A stretch of DNA of 17,359 nt from Candidatus Kaiserbacteria bacterium. Its GTDB lineage: Bacteria > Patescibacteriota > Minisyncoccia > Phycocordibacterales > UBA2100. The stretch covers positions 1 through 17,359 of the forward strand of contig DPYD01000039.1 in NCBI GenBank assembly GCA_003545515.1. The letters are read 5' to 3'. The stretch's first letter is position 1. Each line of letters begins with the position of its first letter. Positions 6,001-13,373 of the stretch are shown in pieces. The position numbers were made by a program, and so were the translations under genes. A model generated the notes under the pieces. That model did no database searches and was not told the DNA's origin. It worked only from the letters and a program-made list of their open reading frames with translations.

Positions 6001-9000
6001 CTCGGAGTAAGTGTAAGCAGTGGTGCCAGAACCATCGGCTGTTCCCGATGTAGCATCATGCTCGGTGTTCCAATTTAAGGAACCGCCTTTGTAGATTTCC
6101 CCGTCTCCTCCAGAGTTCGAGTAGTAGCTTACAACAGTATCTGTTCGGACCGGATAGGTCACGTCGCGTAGCCACTGCGCGGGAACAATCTTTATAAGAT
6201 ACATCGTGTTTCCGACTCGTTCATAACGTATTGAAATGTTCGTGAGATGTCTGGCAGAATCTCGTGCTATAGGAGACCATAAGTAGATTTTTTGGCCCTC
6301 CGCTCCGACTATGACAGCCTCTCTGTCCGTCGTTACGGACGTGCCGTCTTTGAGTTCTTCACCATTCACAAGAACGGAAACACCTTCTTCAATGGTCAGT
6401 GTGAAAGGAAATTCAACGTGCTCCTTTCCTTCGATGTCTCCCAGCGATCCCAGATCATTAATAACAACATTTTTGTAGAGAGCTTCGTTTGTGAGCTCGA
6501 TCTCGAGGTCGATGCCAAAGCCCAATGCGTCGGCATATCGCACTGCTCGCTCGTCGGAGTTTTGCATGAGGGTGCCGTACCCACTATTGGGAGCTAACTT
6601 CTCTGCCGGAGTACTGATCGTGAGGTTCAGTCGGTTATTCCTGAAGGTGATAGGCGCTTCAGACAGTCGATGAGGTAGGGTTGCCTGATATTCTGCTTTG
6701 TTCATCTCCCAGCCGCCAGGACTCTTTGCAGTTAACGTTGTGTCTATGGGCTCAAAAAGTTCCGTTGAAGAGCTCTTGTAGTATACATCACCGGCATAAA
6801 ACTTTGTCTTAAATTCCGATCCTCCCGCATTAATTCGCCGATACGATTCCGAGTTTGGAGTTCGTAACCCTGGTACTTCAACGAATGTGCCTACAGACTC
6901 CCGCGGTAGCTCAGTGACTATCTGCTCTTCTGCAATTTTTTCAGAGCTCTCTTCCGCTGAAGTAACTTCTTCAGCGGCCATTTCTGGCGCCTGTTCAGGC
7001 GCAGAGGGTGTTGTGGTGCTGATGGTAATCGTACTTTCGGTCGTGGTTGCTGTCGTTTCTTTGTTCGTGAGAAATTCTGTGGATGTAGTGGCTGTTTCTT
7101 CGCTCGTTGTAGTTGCTGTTGGTTCCTCTACTGTAAGAACCTCCGGCGTAGTTGTGGTTCCTTGTTCAGTCAACAGCAAATCAACCCCGCCTTCTTCAAG
7201 AAGCAACTGTACCGCGAGCGGCTGTAGTGTTGCCCTTGCGAGAATACTTTGGAGTGGAGATGTTGCAAAATGAGCCCAATCGAGAACACCCAGCGGACCA
7301 CCTCCCTGCCACGTACTTGAGGCTATGGTGAAGATATTGGTGAGCCGATAGAGTTTCGTCGCGTCATACGTATATGTACTCTCTACTGCATTCCCGAATT
7401 GCTTGAACGACACCGCTTCGGTCGGCGAATAATCAACCTTGTTTATGATAGTAGCGAACGAAGGCTCTCCGTTGCCTTTATGCTCCACTTTCTCAAGTAG
7501 TCCTGCCGTGTTGTACGTGTAGCGAGTCTGCGCAGCATTCGGGTATGAGAGGAGAGAAGTATTACCTTGTCTGTCGTAGGTGAATCCGGTCGCGTATGCG
7601 GTACCGCTTATTGTCTTCGTGCTTGTGGCGATAAGACCAAGCGCGTTGTAGGTAAGAGTGGTTGTTGCACTTCCGAGCATGACGGCGGAACAAAGCCTGC
7701 CAATACCGTTCGTGCAGGAATCGTAAGTATAGGTTACTTCCGTTCCCACACCACCAGTGTAGTTTTCTGTAAGAGCTCGATTGATGTCGTCGTAGGTGAA
7801 ATTGACTGTCTGACTCTTGGGATCAATTCGCGAAGTAAGGTTGCCTGCATCGTCGTATGTATAGATCCAAGAGCCGTACGTCCCATCTGCCGTATCGTGC
7901 AAATCTTCCGCAGAGAGTCGCCGACCGAGACCGTCATATGTGAATCTACGGATGTTGCCATCGGCGTCAGTGGTTGTGGCAAGATCATTTACTGCGTCAT
8001 ATGTATACAAAGTGGTGTAGTTGTTTATCCCCTCGTGCTCCACTACTTGGGCGAGATTCCCATATGCGTCATGAGTAAGGTCTTTGTAGTTGCTTTCTGG
8101 ATCCGCAACGGTAGTTACCCATTGATCGTAAGTGTTCGTGGTAGTACCGACGGCGGTACCGATTGCCGTAATGCGCTTTAGCGGATCGTAGAGATAACTG
8201 GAGTAGAGAACGGTGTTTGTTGAAGCAGTGGTTTTTGAAGAACCGCTTGAGAAATATGGCAATGGCTCTTTCTGGAGAAGACCCAGATTGTTATACGCAA
8301 AATCCTTGACTGAAAATTCGTTCGATATTTCGGCCTCTTTTCTCGTCTGTATCTTACGGTCAAGACCGTCAAGATACGTGTAGAGGGTAAAATCTACAGA
8401 GCTGTCGAGATAGTTTGTTTCCAAGACCTTTCGAGAGCCCACCGTATCGGTGTAGGAATAGGTTTTTTTGTTCACTAGGGTAGAAGGGGTTGATATATCG
8501 GGTTGCTTTTCTGTCAAAGGACGGTCAAGGCCATCGTACGTTATCTCAAACTGAAGACCATTTGGATCAACAGTAAGTTTCGTCTTACCAGAGGAGTAGT
8601 CGTACGTTCTGCCGGTGATGTGACCAACGGCATTTGTCGTAGTCGCAACGTAGAGATTGAAGGGATCGTATACGTAGCCGGTGGAGTTGCCGCGCGGGTC
8701 GGTCGACGTGGCGACAAGTCCGTAGGAGTTGTAGGAGTAGAGTGTGTCGAGATACGTAGTGCCAGTTTTCCAATTGCTCGTCTTCGTTTCGTTCCCCTCG
8801 TCAGCGTTACCGAGCGTGAGACCATCATAATAGTGCCGTGCTTCTTTGACTTTAGTTCCGCTCTGGTTTGTAATCGTTTCTTGCGAAGGTAAGCCGACAA
8901 CATATGTGCCATCCGTTGCGTATGAGATGTCCGTTGTACGTTTGTCACTTCCGGTGTCGGTAAACGTGCCATCGTCGCTTCCCGTCACTTCTCCCCACTC

Positions 9001-11589
9001 GATTTTTTGCGTGAGATTCCCATTTGTATTACTGGACGTGAACGATTCTGCTTTATCCTTATGATCTCCATCACCATCGTATGAGAATGTTACTACTTGT
9101 GCCTTCTTTACAAAGTCTCTGTCAGTCCCTTGGTTATACTTGTCCCACTCAGTGATGGTTTTTCTGTAGAGATTACTTGAATCATCGTACTCTTCCGTGC
9201 GATACACCTTCCCTATTTTTGAAACATGGTCGTTGTATTCGCCTTGTGATGAATTTGAGGCATCTCCCTGGTGTGCGTGCTCTTTGGTCACATGTCCGGC
9301 CGCATTTGTGGTTGTCGTTGTCGCAAAACCGGCAAACTTACGGTCATACGAATCGTTGAAATAGTAGAGACCGCCGCCATACGAATATGTGGTCGTGGCA
9401 ACATTACCGAACCCATCAGAAATGCCGACTGATTCGACTGTAGTGAGTACGAGAGGAAGTTGTCCGTTCGCAGGTACGCCGCCACTCTGGTATTCAGGAG
9501 TTCCTTTATAGATGACGGTGGTAATAGCTCCTTCGGAAGTAGCAACTCTTTCAACTAAATCCGCTGATAATCCATCGTGAACGTAAGCCGCTTTGTGATC
9601 TGACGAATCGTAGAATGCACGAACAAAATCAGGTAGACGATCACCATCTATATCCAGAATGCGAAGCCCGTTATCATATCCATTATATGCAAATTCGACT
9701 GCTGGCAATACGTAATCAGTATCTTCATCTTCCCCCCACTCTAGTTTCCCATTGTTAATGTATACACCCTGTTCAAACCCAGGATAGGCAGAGGAATTGT
9801 TAGAGTAGACGACATCGATAAGTCCATCGTCGTTGATGTCAGCAAGTCGCGTTCCGTGATCCAAGTTGGACGCCACAAAGGCAAACGGCAGAGTCGTCGT
9901 CGATACTAGATCCCATCCTGTCCCATCTCCTTTGTTCAAGTATATCGCTGATTCTCTACCAGGAACTCCATAAGGATCTTTTGAATACAAAATGTCGGCT
10001 AATCCATCGTTATTAACATCAACGAGTCGTGCACCTGTGTCACCCGGATCATTAAAGTACAGCGGCATGGAAGAATAGTTGCTGTCTAATGTCCATCCAG
10101 TACCATCACCGTCATTTAAATACACGCCGTCGTGATAGTGTGTCCCGTCAACTGCTGATTGAACGAGATCAGTGAGACCATCACCGTTTACATCCCCTAA
10201 CTGGACTCCCAGATAAGTTCGGTAGTTAAGGAATGTAACAGGAATTGTCGTACTCGCTTGTAATTCCCAACCCGTACCATCTCCTTTATTGAGGTACAAT
10301 CTGTTATATTCTTGAGAAGTGAAACTGATGAATGATTGGAGAATATCTACGAGTCCATCACCATTCACGTCGTCGAGAATGACTCCCATGTCAGAATACT
10401 CGGAAAAATTTATGGGGATTGAATAGTTATTATCTAATGTCCATCCGGTGCCATCTCCATCGTTTATGTAAACTTCCTTTATGTTGGTCCCATTATAGGA
10501 TGAACGAATTATGTCCAGTAGTCCGTCACCGTTTACATCCCCAAGACGCACGCCCTGATCTTCCGTTCCAGATGTATCAAAAACAAACGGAATCGTGAAG
10601 TTTCCATTTTCTGTCCAAGTTTTTGTGCTAGTCGCATATGAGAATGTACTTACTGGTAAGGTTGTAAGGGCGCCATCATCTGCGTAACCGGTCTCCGTAA
10701 TTGATTGGAGTAAGAGTCGTTCGCCGCTCTCTCCCGTAGAGTGAGACAGTTCGTATTTCCTCGTCGTCGTTCCGCTTATCTGTACGTCGATCTCATTGAT
10801 GACGTACTTCGATATCACTTCGAACCCGGGAGCCGTAGACGTTGCGACATCGGTTCTGCTCGTTCGCAAAAAGTCTATGGCGAAAGGACCATCCGTGGTG
10901 CCGTGTCCGGTATACGTAATTGTAGAAGGATATACTTGGCCGTTGTCTTTGTCATATTCATATTTGACGTAGTTATCATTCGTATCCCGTACTTCTTCCA
11001 AGAACCACGTATACACTTCCGAGCTATCTGAGGGATTATCCTGACGCGAGTTTGTGGTAATGCCAAATGAGTATCTAGTCCCCTTTTTATCGTAAATGGT
11101 CCAAACGTTATTAGTTAGGGAGTAGGAAAGGAACGAGCCATTCTCAACACGAGGCGCAAAACTAGTCGTTGTTGCAATACCGGTCGTGGTAGCGAGCTCT
11201 CCGTCAAGTGAGGAGAAGAAATAGTAATCGGAATATAAACTCTCACTTCCCTTCTTATTGATTCTCTGAATATACGGAACATTGACACTCCACCCGTATC
11301 CAAAAAGATTATTTATCAGGATGTCTTGACTATTATACGTAAGCTGAAGATCTGGTTGGAGTTCATCGCGGCCCGGCGGAGTCTCAATCGGAATTGTGTG
11401 ATTAAATCCTCCTATACGATCTCTCGTGCTCAAAACAGTTTGGCGGTACGAGTATTCGGGAAAAACGGGATCTTCCTCCTCTGCGTGCACAAGTACCGGA
11501 ACAGAATAAGAGCCACCAATAAACCAAAGCACGAGAAAAACTTTGAGAAGAAAGTGATTGGCTTGCATATGGACGAATTCAGAAAACAT
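3007..11589 (-). CDS. Giant secreted TcB-TcC/RHS polymorphic toxin with DNRLRE and Fn3-like inserts
   Basis: A 2860-aa protein. Signal peptide: residues 1-36 (cleavage after VHA); M8 at 11568 is an alternative start. SpvB/TcB N-region: about 50-330 ('IPIETPPGRDELQPDLQL', 'FGYGWSVNVPYIQR'). Six VCBS/FG-GAP repeats: about 345-665 ('DVNGDGLLD' type). TcB middle region: about 690-790. YD/RHS repeats: about 950-1423. An insert follows at 1424-2150 with an acidic Thr-rich stretch, a WapA-like segment ('KTKFYAGDVYYK'), DNRLRE domain 1 (1821-2019) and an Fn3-like domain. YD repeats then resume, followed by DNRLRE domain 2 (2347-2545), the RHS core from HGDHLGG to 'GKFLSQDPVF' (about 2560-2635), and a toxin-like tip (about 2752-2860, 'CRGGTC', 'VGVTTVGDVR'). 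By family analogy the RHS shell encloses the tip until delivery. The tip's activity is unknown to me. No TcA-like injector lies in the window. Confidence 0.88.
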   Translation of the reverse strand: MFSEFVHMQANHFLLKVFLVLWFIGGSYSVPVLVHAEEEDPVFPEYSYRQTVLSTRDRIGGFNHTIPIETPPGRDELQPDLQLTYNSQDILINNLFGYGWSVNVPYIQRINKKGSESLYSDYYFFSSLDGELATTTGIATTTSFAPRVENGSFLSYSLTNNVWTIYDKKGTRYSFGITTNSRQDNPSDSSEVYTWFLEEVRDTNDNYVKYEYDKDNGQVYPSTITYTGHGTTDGPFAIDFLRTSRTDVATSTAPGFEVISKYVINEIDVQISGTTTRKYELSHSTGESGERLLLQSITETGYADDGALTTLPVSTFSYATSTKTWTENGNFTIPFVFDTSGTEDQGVRLGDVNGDGLLDIIRSSYNGTNIKEVYINDGDGTGWTLDNNYSIPINFSEYSDMGVILDDVNGDGLVDILQSFISFTSQEYNRLYLNKGDGTGWELQASTTIPVTFLNYRTYLGVQLGDVNGDGLTDLVQSAVDGTHYHDGVYLNDGDGTGWTLDSNYSSMPLYFNDPGDTGARLVDVNNDGLADILYSKDPYGVPGRESAIYLNKGDGTGWDLVSTTTLPFAFVASNLDHGTRLADINDDGLIDVVYSNNSSAYPGFEQGVYINNGKLEWGEDEDTDYVLPAVEFAYNGYDNGLRILDIDGDRLPDFVRAFYDSSDHKAAYVHDGLSADLVERVATSEGAITTVIYKGTPEYQSGGVPANGQLPLVLTTVESVGISDGFGNVATTTYSYGGGLYYFNDSYDRKFAGFATTTTTNAAGHVTKEHAHQGDASNSSQGEYNDHVSKIGKVYRTEEYDDSSNLYRKTITEWDKYNQGTDRDFVKKAQVVTFSYDGDGDHKDKAESFTSSNTNGNLTQKIEWGEVTGSDDGTFTDTGSDKRTTDISYATDGTYVVGLPSQETITNQSGTKVKEARHYYDGLTLGNADEGNETKTSNWKTGTTYLDTLYSYNSYGLVATSTDPRGNSTGYVYDPFNLYVATTTNAVGHITGRTYDYSSGKTKLTVDPNGLQFEITYDGLDRPLTEKQPDISTPSTLVNKKTYSYTDTVGSRKVLETNYLDSSVDFTLYTYLDGLDRKIQTRKEAEISNEFSVKDFAYNNLGLLQKEPLPYFSSGSSKTTASTNTVLYSSYLYDPLKRITAIGTAVGTTTNTYDQWVTTVADPESNYKDLTHDAYGNLAQVVEHEGINNYTTLYTYDAVNDLATTTDADGNIRRFTYDGLGRRLSAEDLHDTADGTYGSWIYTYDDAGNLTSRIDPKSQTVNFTYDDINRALTENYTGGVGTEVTYTYDSCTNGIGRLCSAVMLGSATTTLTYNALGLIATSTKTISGTAYATGFTYDRQGNTSLLSYPNAAQTRYTYNTAGLLEKVEHKGNGEPSFATIINKVDYSPTEAVSFKQFGNAVESTYTYDATKLYRLTNIFTIASSTWQGGGPLGVLDWAHFATSPLQSILARATLQPLAVQLLLEEGGVDLLLTEQGTTTTPEVLTVEEPTATTTSEETATTSTEFLTNKETTATTTESTITISTTTPSAPEQAPEMAAEEVTSAEESSEKIAEEQIVTELPRESVGTFVEVPGLRTPNSESYRRINAGGSEFKTKFYAGDVYYKSSSTELFEPIDTTLTAKSPGGWEMNKAEYQATLPHRLSEAPITFRNNRLNLTISTPAEKLAPNSGYGTLMQNSDERAVRYADALGFGIDLEIELTNEALYKNVVINDLGSLGDIEGKEHVEFPFTLTIEEGVSVLVNGEELKDGTSVTTDREAVIVGAEGQKIYLWSPIARDSARHLTNISIRYERVGNTMYLIKIVPAQWLRDVTYPVRTDTVVSYYSNSGGDGEIYKGGSLNWNTEHDATSGTADGSGTTAYTYSEHDGSTYWLGRTALPFDTSGLPDGATITNVNLKVYVSAKSDGDNDGSDFIRVVQNTTASATALANGDYDQIGAIDNPTAGATDTDITGVSTGGYLTINLNSTGRGWVSKTSYTKLGLREGHDATDAAPTSGTGITGLQIRTANYTGTASDPILEVTYTEGSNSAPTAPTSLLAEGETNPTNISDPTPEFSAIYNDPDSGDLANRYRIQVATSSSFVSTYWDSGTTTMATTTAGNRSSDLSYAGSALASSTTYYWRIKFSDDDGATGAWSTTTSTFSLAASGGGGGLAEILQNIFYTYDNVGNITNITDYSDTGTGKVVLFGYDDLYRLTSASTTAASSTPFSHSYAYSAIGNITSKSDIGSYTYGETGYANPHAVTQVANGLATTTYSYDNNGNITGAGNWTYTWDYRNRLAASGNGSATTTYGYDHENQRVKKATGGITTAYPNKYFNTTGATSTAHIFTPSGEMIATVELVSSGGGGTPTTTSFYAGSGGDGEIYKGGSSNWTIEHDATSGTAEGSATTAYTYVEHDGSTYWIARTALPFDTSSIPDNATITAATLKVYVDAKSDGDNDGSDFVRVVQNTTASATALADGDYDQIGSIDNPTAGASDTDITGVSTGAYLSIPLNATGLGWISKTSYTKLGLREGHDATDVAPGNSTGITGLQIRTADYTGTASDPILEITYETGGGATSTATTTSYMHGDHLGGMNVSSDENGLVREVVDYYPYGTQRVSKTFNATPEQRKFSGLEYDSESDLTYASARYYDQDIGKFLSQDPVFINLGVDERTQAALANPQLQNAYSYGANNPVKNTDKEGEFIDTALDIAFIGYDLYSLGRAALTGGDVKTEAAALAADVAGAFIPFGTGFGLGVRAIRAADNAADAARAAQRLPDSALVCRGGTCSTNQFKNAKGATLDASGKLEGVSVNSGADASLLDLTRSLPHNQVGVTTVGDVRKIGGDVLPSPRLNGSNPNPFHSTLQGVTPQQAEQLFKPTVPNPSR
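3896..3925 (-). repeat. 30-nt homology patch (HGDHLGG codons) shared by three genes
   Basis: Thirty bases identical to 2349-2378 and with one mismatch (position 798) to 787-816. They encode TTTSY.HGDHL. Flanking codons diverge between the giant gene and the cassettes, so the patch stands out. It is suited to homologous exchange of tips; the role is inferred. Confidence 0.8.
3955..4551 (-). repeat. DNRLRE-domain repeat, copy 2 (within RHS gene)
   Basis: 597 bp encoding residues 2347-2545, paired with copy 1 at 5533-6129, which has the same length and no net indel. The proteins differ at about 34 of 199 positions (roughly 83% identical by hand count), while third codon positions differ often. 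Both copies carry 'GGDGEIYKGG', 'ALPFDTS', 'KLGLREGHDATD' and 'TGLQIRTA'. Copy 2 splits the usual junction between 'GEMIATVE' and HGDHLGG. Confidence 0.85.
5533..6129 (-). repeat. DNRLRE-domain repeat, copy 1 (within RHS gene)
   Basis: 597 bp encoding residues 1821-2019. It belongs to the larger insert between two neighbouring YD repeats and is directly followed by the Fn3-like domain. DNRLRE domains are beta-rich, carbohydrate-binding-like modules known from cell-surface RHS proteins such as WapA relatives (established at family level). Confidence 0.82.
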
Positions 11590-11740
11590 TTCGCAAAATT
11601 AGCATGCTTCATGAAGCGAGTGTAAGAATAATCTCCTCCTGTTTTGGGGATAATATGTGACTTAGATTCCACAAGATTCATTCTGTGTGGCGAAGTTCCG
11701 CATTTTAGCCGAGATTGATTCTTAATCTTTAGGTATTGAG

Positions 11741-11746
11741 AGTATA
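11741..11746 (-). promoter_or_regulatory. -10-like box TATACT upstream of the RHS gene
   Basis: On the minus strand this reads TATACT, one base from the TATAAT consensus, about 152 bp upstream of the RHS ATG. No good -35 hexamer lies 17 bp upstream. The expected -35 area abuts the dyad at 11770-11807, which would suit activator or repressor control. Weak evidence on its own. Confidence 0.35.
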
Positions 11747-11769
11747 TTCAGCCCCTTTTATTACATCCT

Positions 11770-11807
11770 ATCTCGGATACTATAAATCTTTCTCGGCTAT
11801 CCGAGAT
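11770..11807. promoter_or_regulatory. Perfect 10-bp inverted repeat, operator-like
   Basis: ATCTCGGATA (11770-11779) and its exact complement TATCCGAGAT (11798-11807) are separated by 18 bp. A further half-site TCTCGG lies inside (11791-11796) and CCGAGAT recurs at 11709-11715, giving four half-sites in about 100 bp. No T-tract follows on the minus strand, so a binding site for a dimeric regulator is favoured over a terminator. Confidence 0.5.
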
Positions 11808-11942
11808 GGCACAACTCTCACAAACTCAAGGTGTCAGGAAAAACAGCAGTGGATATGTGGAAAAATCAATATATTCTCATGATTCAACTGAGATTTCCTG
11901 AAGAAACACGGCATCTTAAGGAACATAAACATTGTTTGATTT

Positions 11943-13373
11943 TTATCGTAATTGCGTCACTCCCTGTAGCACGGACTTTAATTTCAATGCGATGTTTTGG
12001 AACGACTCCGCGCCACTCATGTTCTCACTTTGACCGATTTGGTCATGAATAAAAGCGCGTATTGACACGGCGTCAAGCGCCGCCAGAAAAGAAATTACCC
12101 CGTCGGGAGTAGATTTTAATCCCCCTGATTCAACTTTGGACAGCGCCGTCCTGCATTCATCAACGTTTGCGACCTGCGCAACACCTGGACAATCGCGATA
12201 CCAAGGGATTCCAAATACTATAGTCGGGATATTACGCATAATAGCTTCCCACCCTGGAGTTCCGGTTATCACGACTACCGATTGCGCTCCCTTCGTGAGT
12301 TCGAACGTGTTGGAGAAGGTCGGTACGAGGGTAGTCCGTGGAATGCGCGCGAGACGTAGGTAGTAGCCGCGGTAGCGTGCGCTTGAATAACGTGTCTTCC
12401 CGCGCAACCACCACTGCGAAGGGTGTTCCTTGATGACAAGTCTCCAACCCTTTGGCAATGATGCGGCTACTGTCTCCGCAACAAGTATTTGATCCTGAAA
12501 TACGTCGCCCTGTGGCGAGGTTGAGCGTTCAGGTTGCATGTTGAGAGGAAAATACACGTATGGCTCCGATATTTTCGATATTGACACGACCTCCCCATAT
12601 TCCCGCGCGAGATTATCTTCAAACAGTCGTTTGAGAAATCTCCAAGTTAATACAAACGTTTTTCCGGAAAGCAGTCCGGAGAGCGCGATGAAAGAGCGAT
12701 GGTAAAGCAATCCTAAACCAGAGCCAACGGCCTTTTGTTGAGCCATATAGAATGGCTGTGCTTCAGTACGCGAGAATCTATCGAAATACGTCTGCAAATC
12801 TACCGGAAGGTCGTGTAAATTCGCACTGGAAGAACGGCGGAGTTCAGTGCGTAACTCCTTGCTTCCAGTCCAAAAATCGTCATAGAACAGAAGATGCGAC
12901 CCAACATAAGTGTCCTCGAAACAAGGTGTGGGCAACTCGCGCAAGCGAGCGAGCTCATAGAGAATATAATTGTATACGGTATGAGGCACTATCGCGAAAA
13001 CAACGGCGTCAGGATTAACGGTATCCAGTACCCCTGTCCAGTACGAAAGCATCGAGTAATAGATGTGTTTGCGCTCATTGACCGGTGCCGTGTCGTAGTG
13101 CTTGTCCATCATAGAAAGCACGATCGATTCGGTTCGGTATAAGCGCTCAATCAATTCCAAGGATGGGGGCGGGAACGAGGCGTCCTTAAGTGCGTCTGCG
13201 GGCTTGCCGTCCCACGCGTCGTAGTGATCATGGAATATGGCCCCCTTCGGCGTGAGATGCGATACAGAGTGGTACCCGACCCAGTAGACTATCTCGTGGC
13301 CGGCATCAGTGAGTTCTTTTAAGAGAACGCTGATCTCGGGATTGGGCACCGGCCACACAAGTAGAATTTTCAT
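11943..13373 (-). CDS. Capsule-synthesis-type glycosyltransferase
   Basis: A 476-aa cytoplasmic or membrane-associated protein with a GT-B-like layout. The N-terminal 'MKILLVWPVPNPEISVLLKEL' begins a Rossmann-type half. The C-terminal half has 'VIKEHPSQW' (around residue 312) and 'VVVITGTPGWEAIMRNIP' followed by 'VFGIPWYRDCPG' (around 365-390). The pair 'K.HP' and 'TGT.GWEA...P..VFG..WY' is characteristic of the capsule polysaccharide biosynthesis family related to KpsC/KpsS. The specific sugar cannot be read from sequence. It starts within the stop of the upstream Gfo/Idh-like gene (ATGA overlap), making it the last gene of the glycan operon. The start is fixed by that overlap; there is no Shine-Dalgarno. 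Confidence 0.75.
   Translation of the reverse strand: MKILLVWPVPNPEISVLLKELTDAGHEIVYWVGYHSVSHLTPKGAIFHDHYDAWDGKPADALKDASFPPPSLELIERLYRTESIVLSMMDKHYDTAPVNERKHIYYSMLSYWTGVLDTVNPDAVVFAIVPHTVYNYILYELARLRELPTPCFEDTYVGSHLLFYDDFWTGSKELRTELRRSSSANLHDLPVDLQTYFDRFSRTEAQPFYMAQQKAVGSGLGLLYHRSFIALSGLLSGKTFVLTWRFLKRLFEDNLAREYGEVVSISKISEPYVYFPLNMQPERSTSPQGDVFQDQILVAETVAASLPKGWRLVIKEHPSQWWLRGKTRYSSARYRGYYLRLARIPRTTLVPTFSNTFELTKGAQSVVVITGTPGWEAIMRNIPTIVFGIPWYRDCPGVAQVANVDECRTALSKVESGGLKSTPDGVISFLAALDAVSIRAFIHDQIGQSENMSGAESFQNIALKLKSVLQGVTQLR

Larger units (their letters stand above)
11590..11942. other. 353-bp gene-free region upstream of the giant RHS gene
   Basis: This separates the glycan operon's last gene from the RHS gene; both read leftwards. 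No convincing protein is encoded. It is AT-rich near the RHS side and holds the CCGAGAT dyad and -10-like box described separately. An AGGAGG motif (11635-11640, minus strand) is not spaced properly to any start: the RHS ATG is about 45 nt away, beyond an in-frame TAA at 11599-11601. No intrinsic terminator with a T-tract was seen after the glycosyltransferase stop; AAACATTGTTT near 11927-11937 is only a weak palindrome. Confidence 0.6.

Noticed and set aside
6900..7180. Possible nucleotide tandem repeat or CRISPR-like array
   Set aside because: The repetition is only amino-acid bias (Thr/Glu/Val codons), with no regular period or conserved repeat unit.
7567..8181. 204-codon plus-strand open frame
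   Set aside because: Antisense of YD repeats; composition is typical of a reverse-frame shadow and no start signals are seen.
11430..11681. 83-codon minus-strand frame overlapping the RHS start, with a hydrophobic stretch, near AGGAGG
   Set aside because: Its Met codons are not correctly spaced from the AGGAGG (the nearest ATG, 11612, is 22 nt away), it ends inside RHS coding sequence, and the RHS frame has the better signal peptide.
11770..11807. Dyad as intrinsic terminator of the glycan operon
   Set aside because: 18-nt loop and no T-run downstream on the minus strand; an operator explains it better.
11831..12052. 73-codon plus-strand frame
   Set aside because: Half lies antisense to the capsule-type gene; no ribosome site, no recognisable domain.
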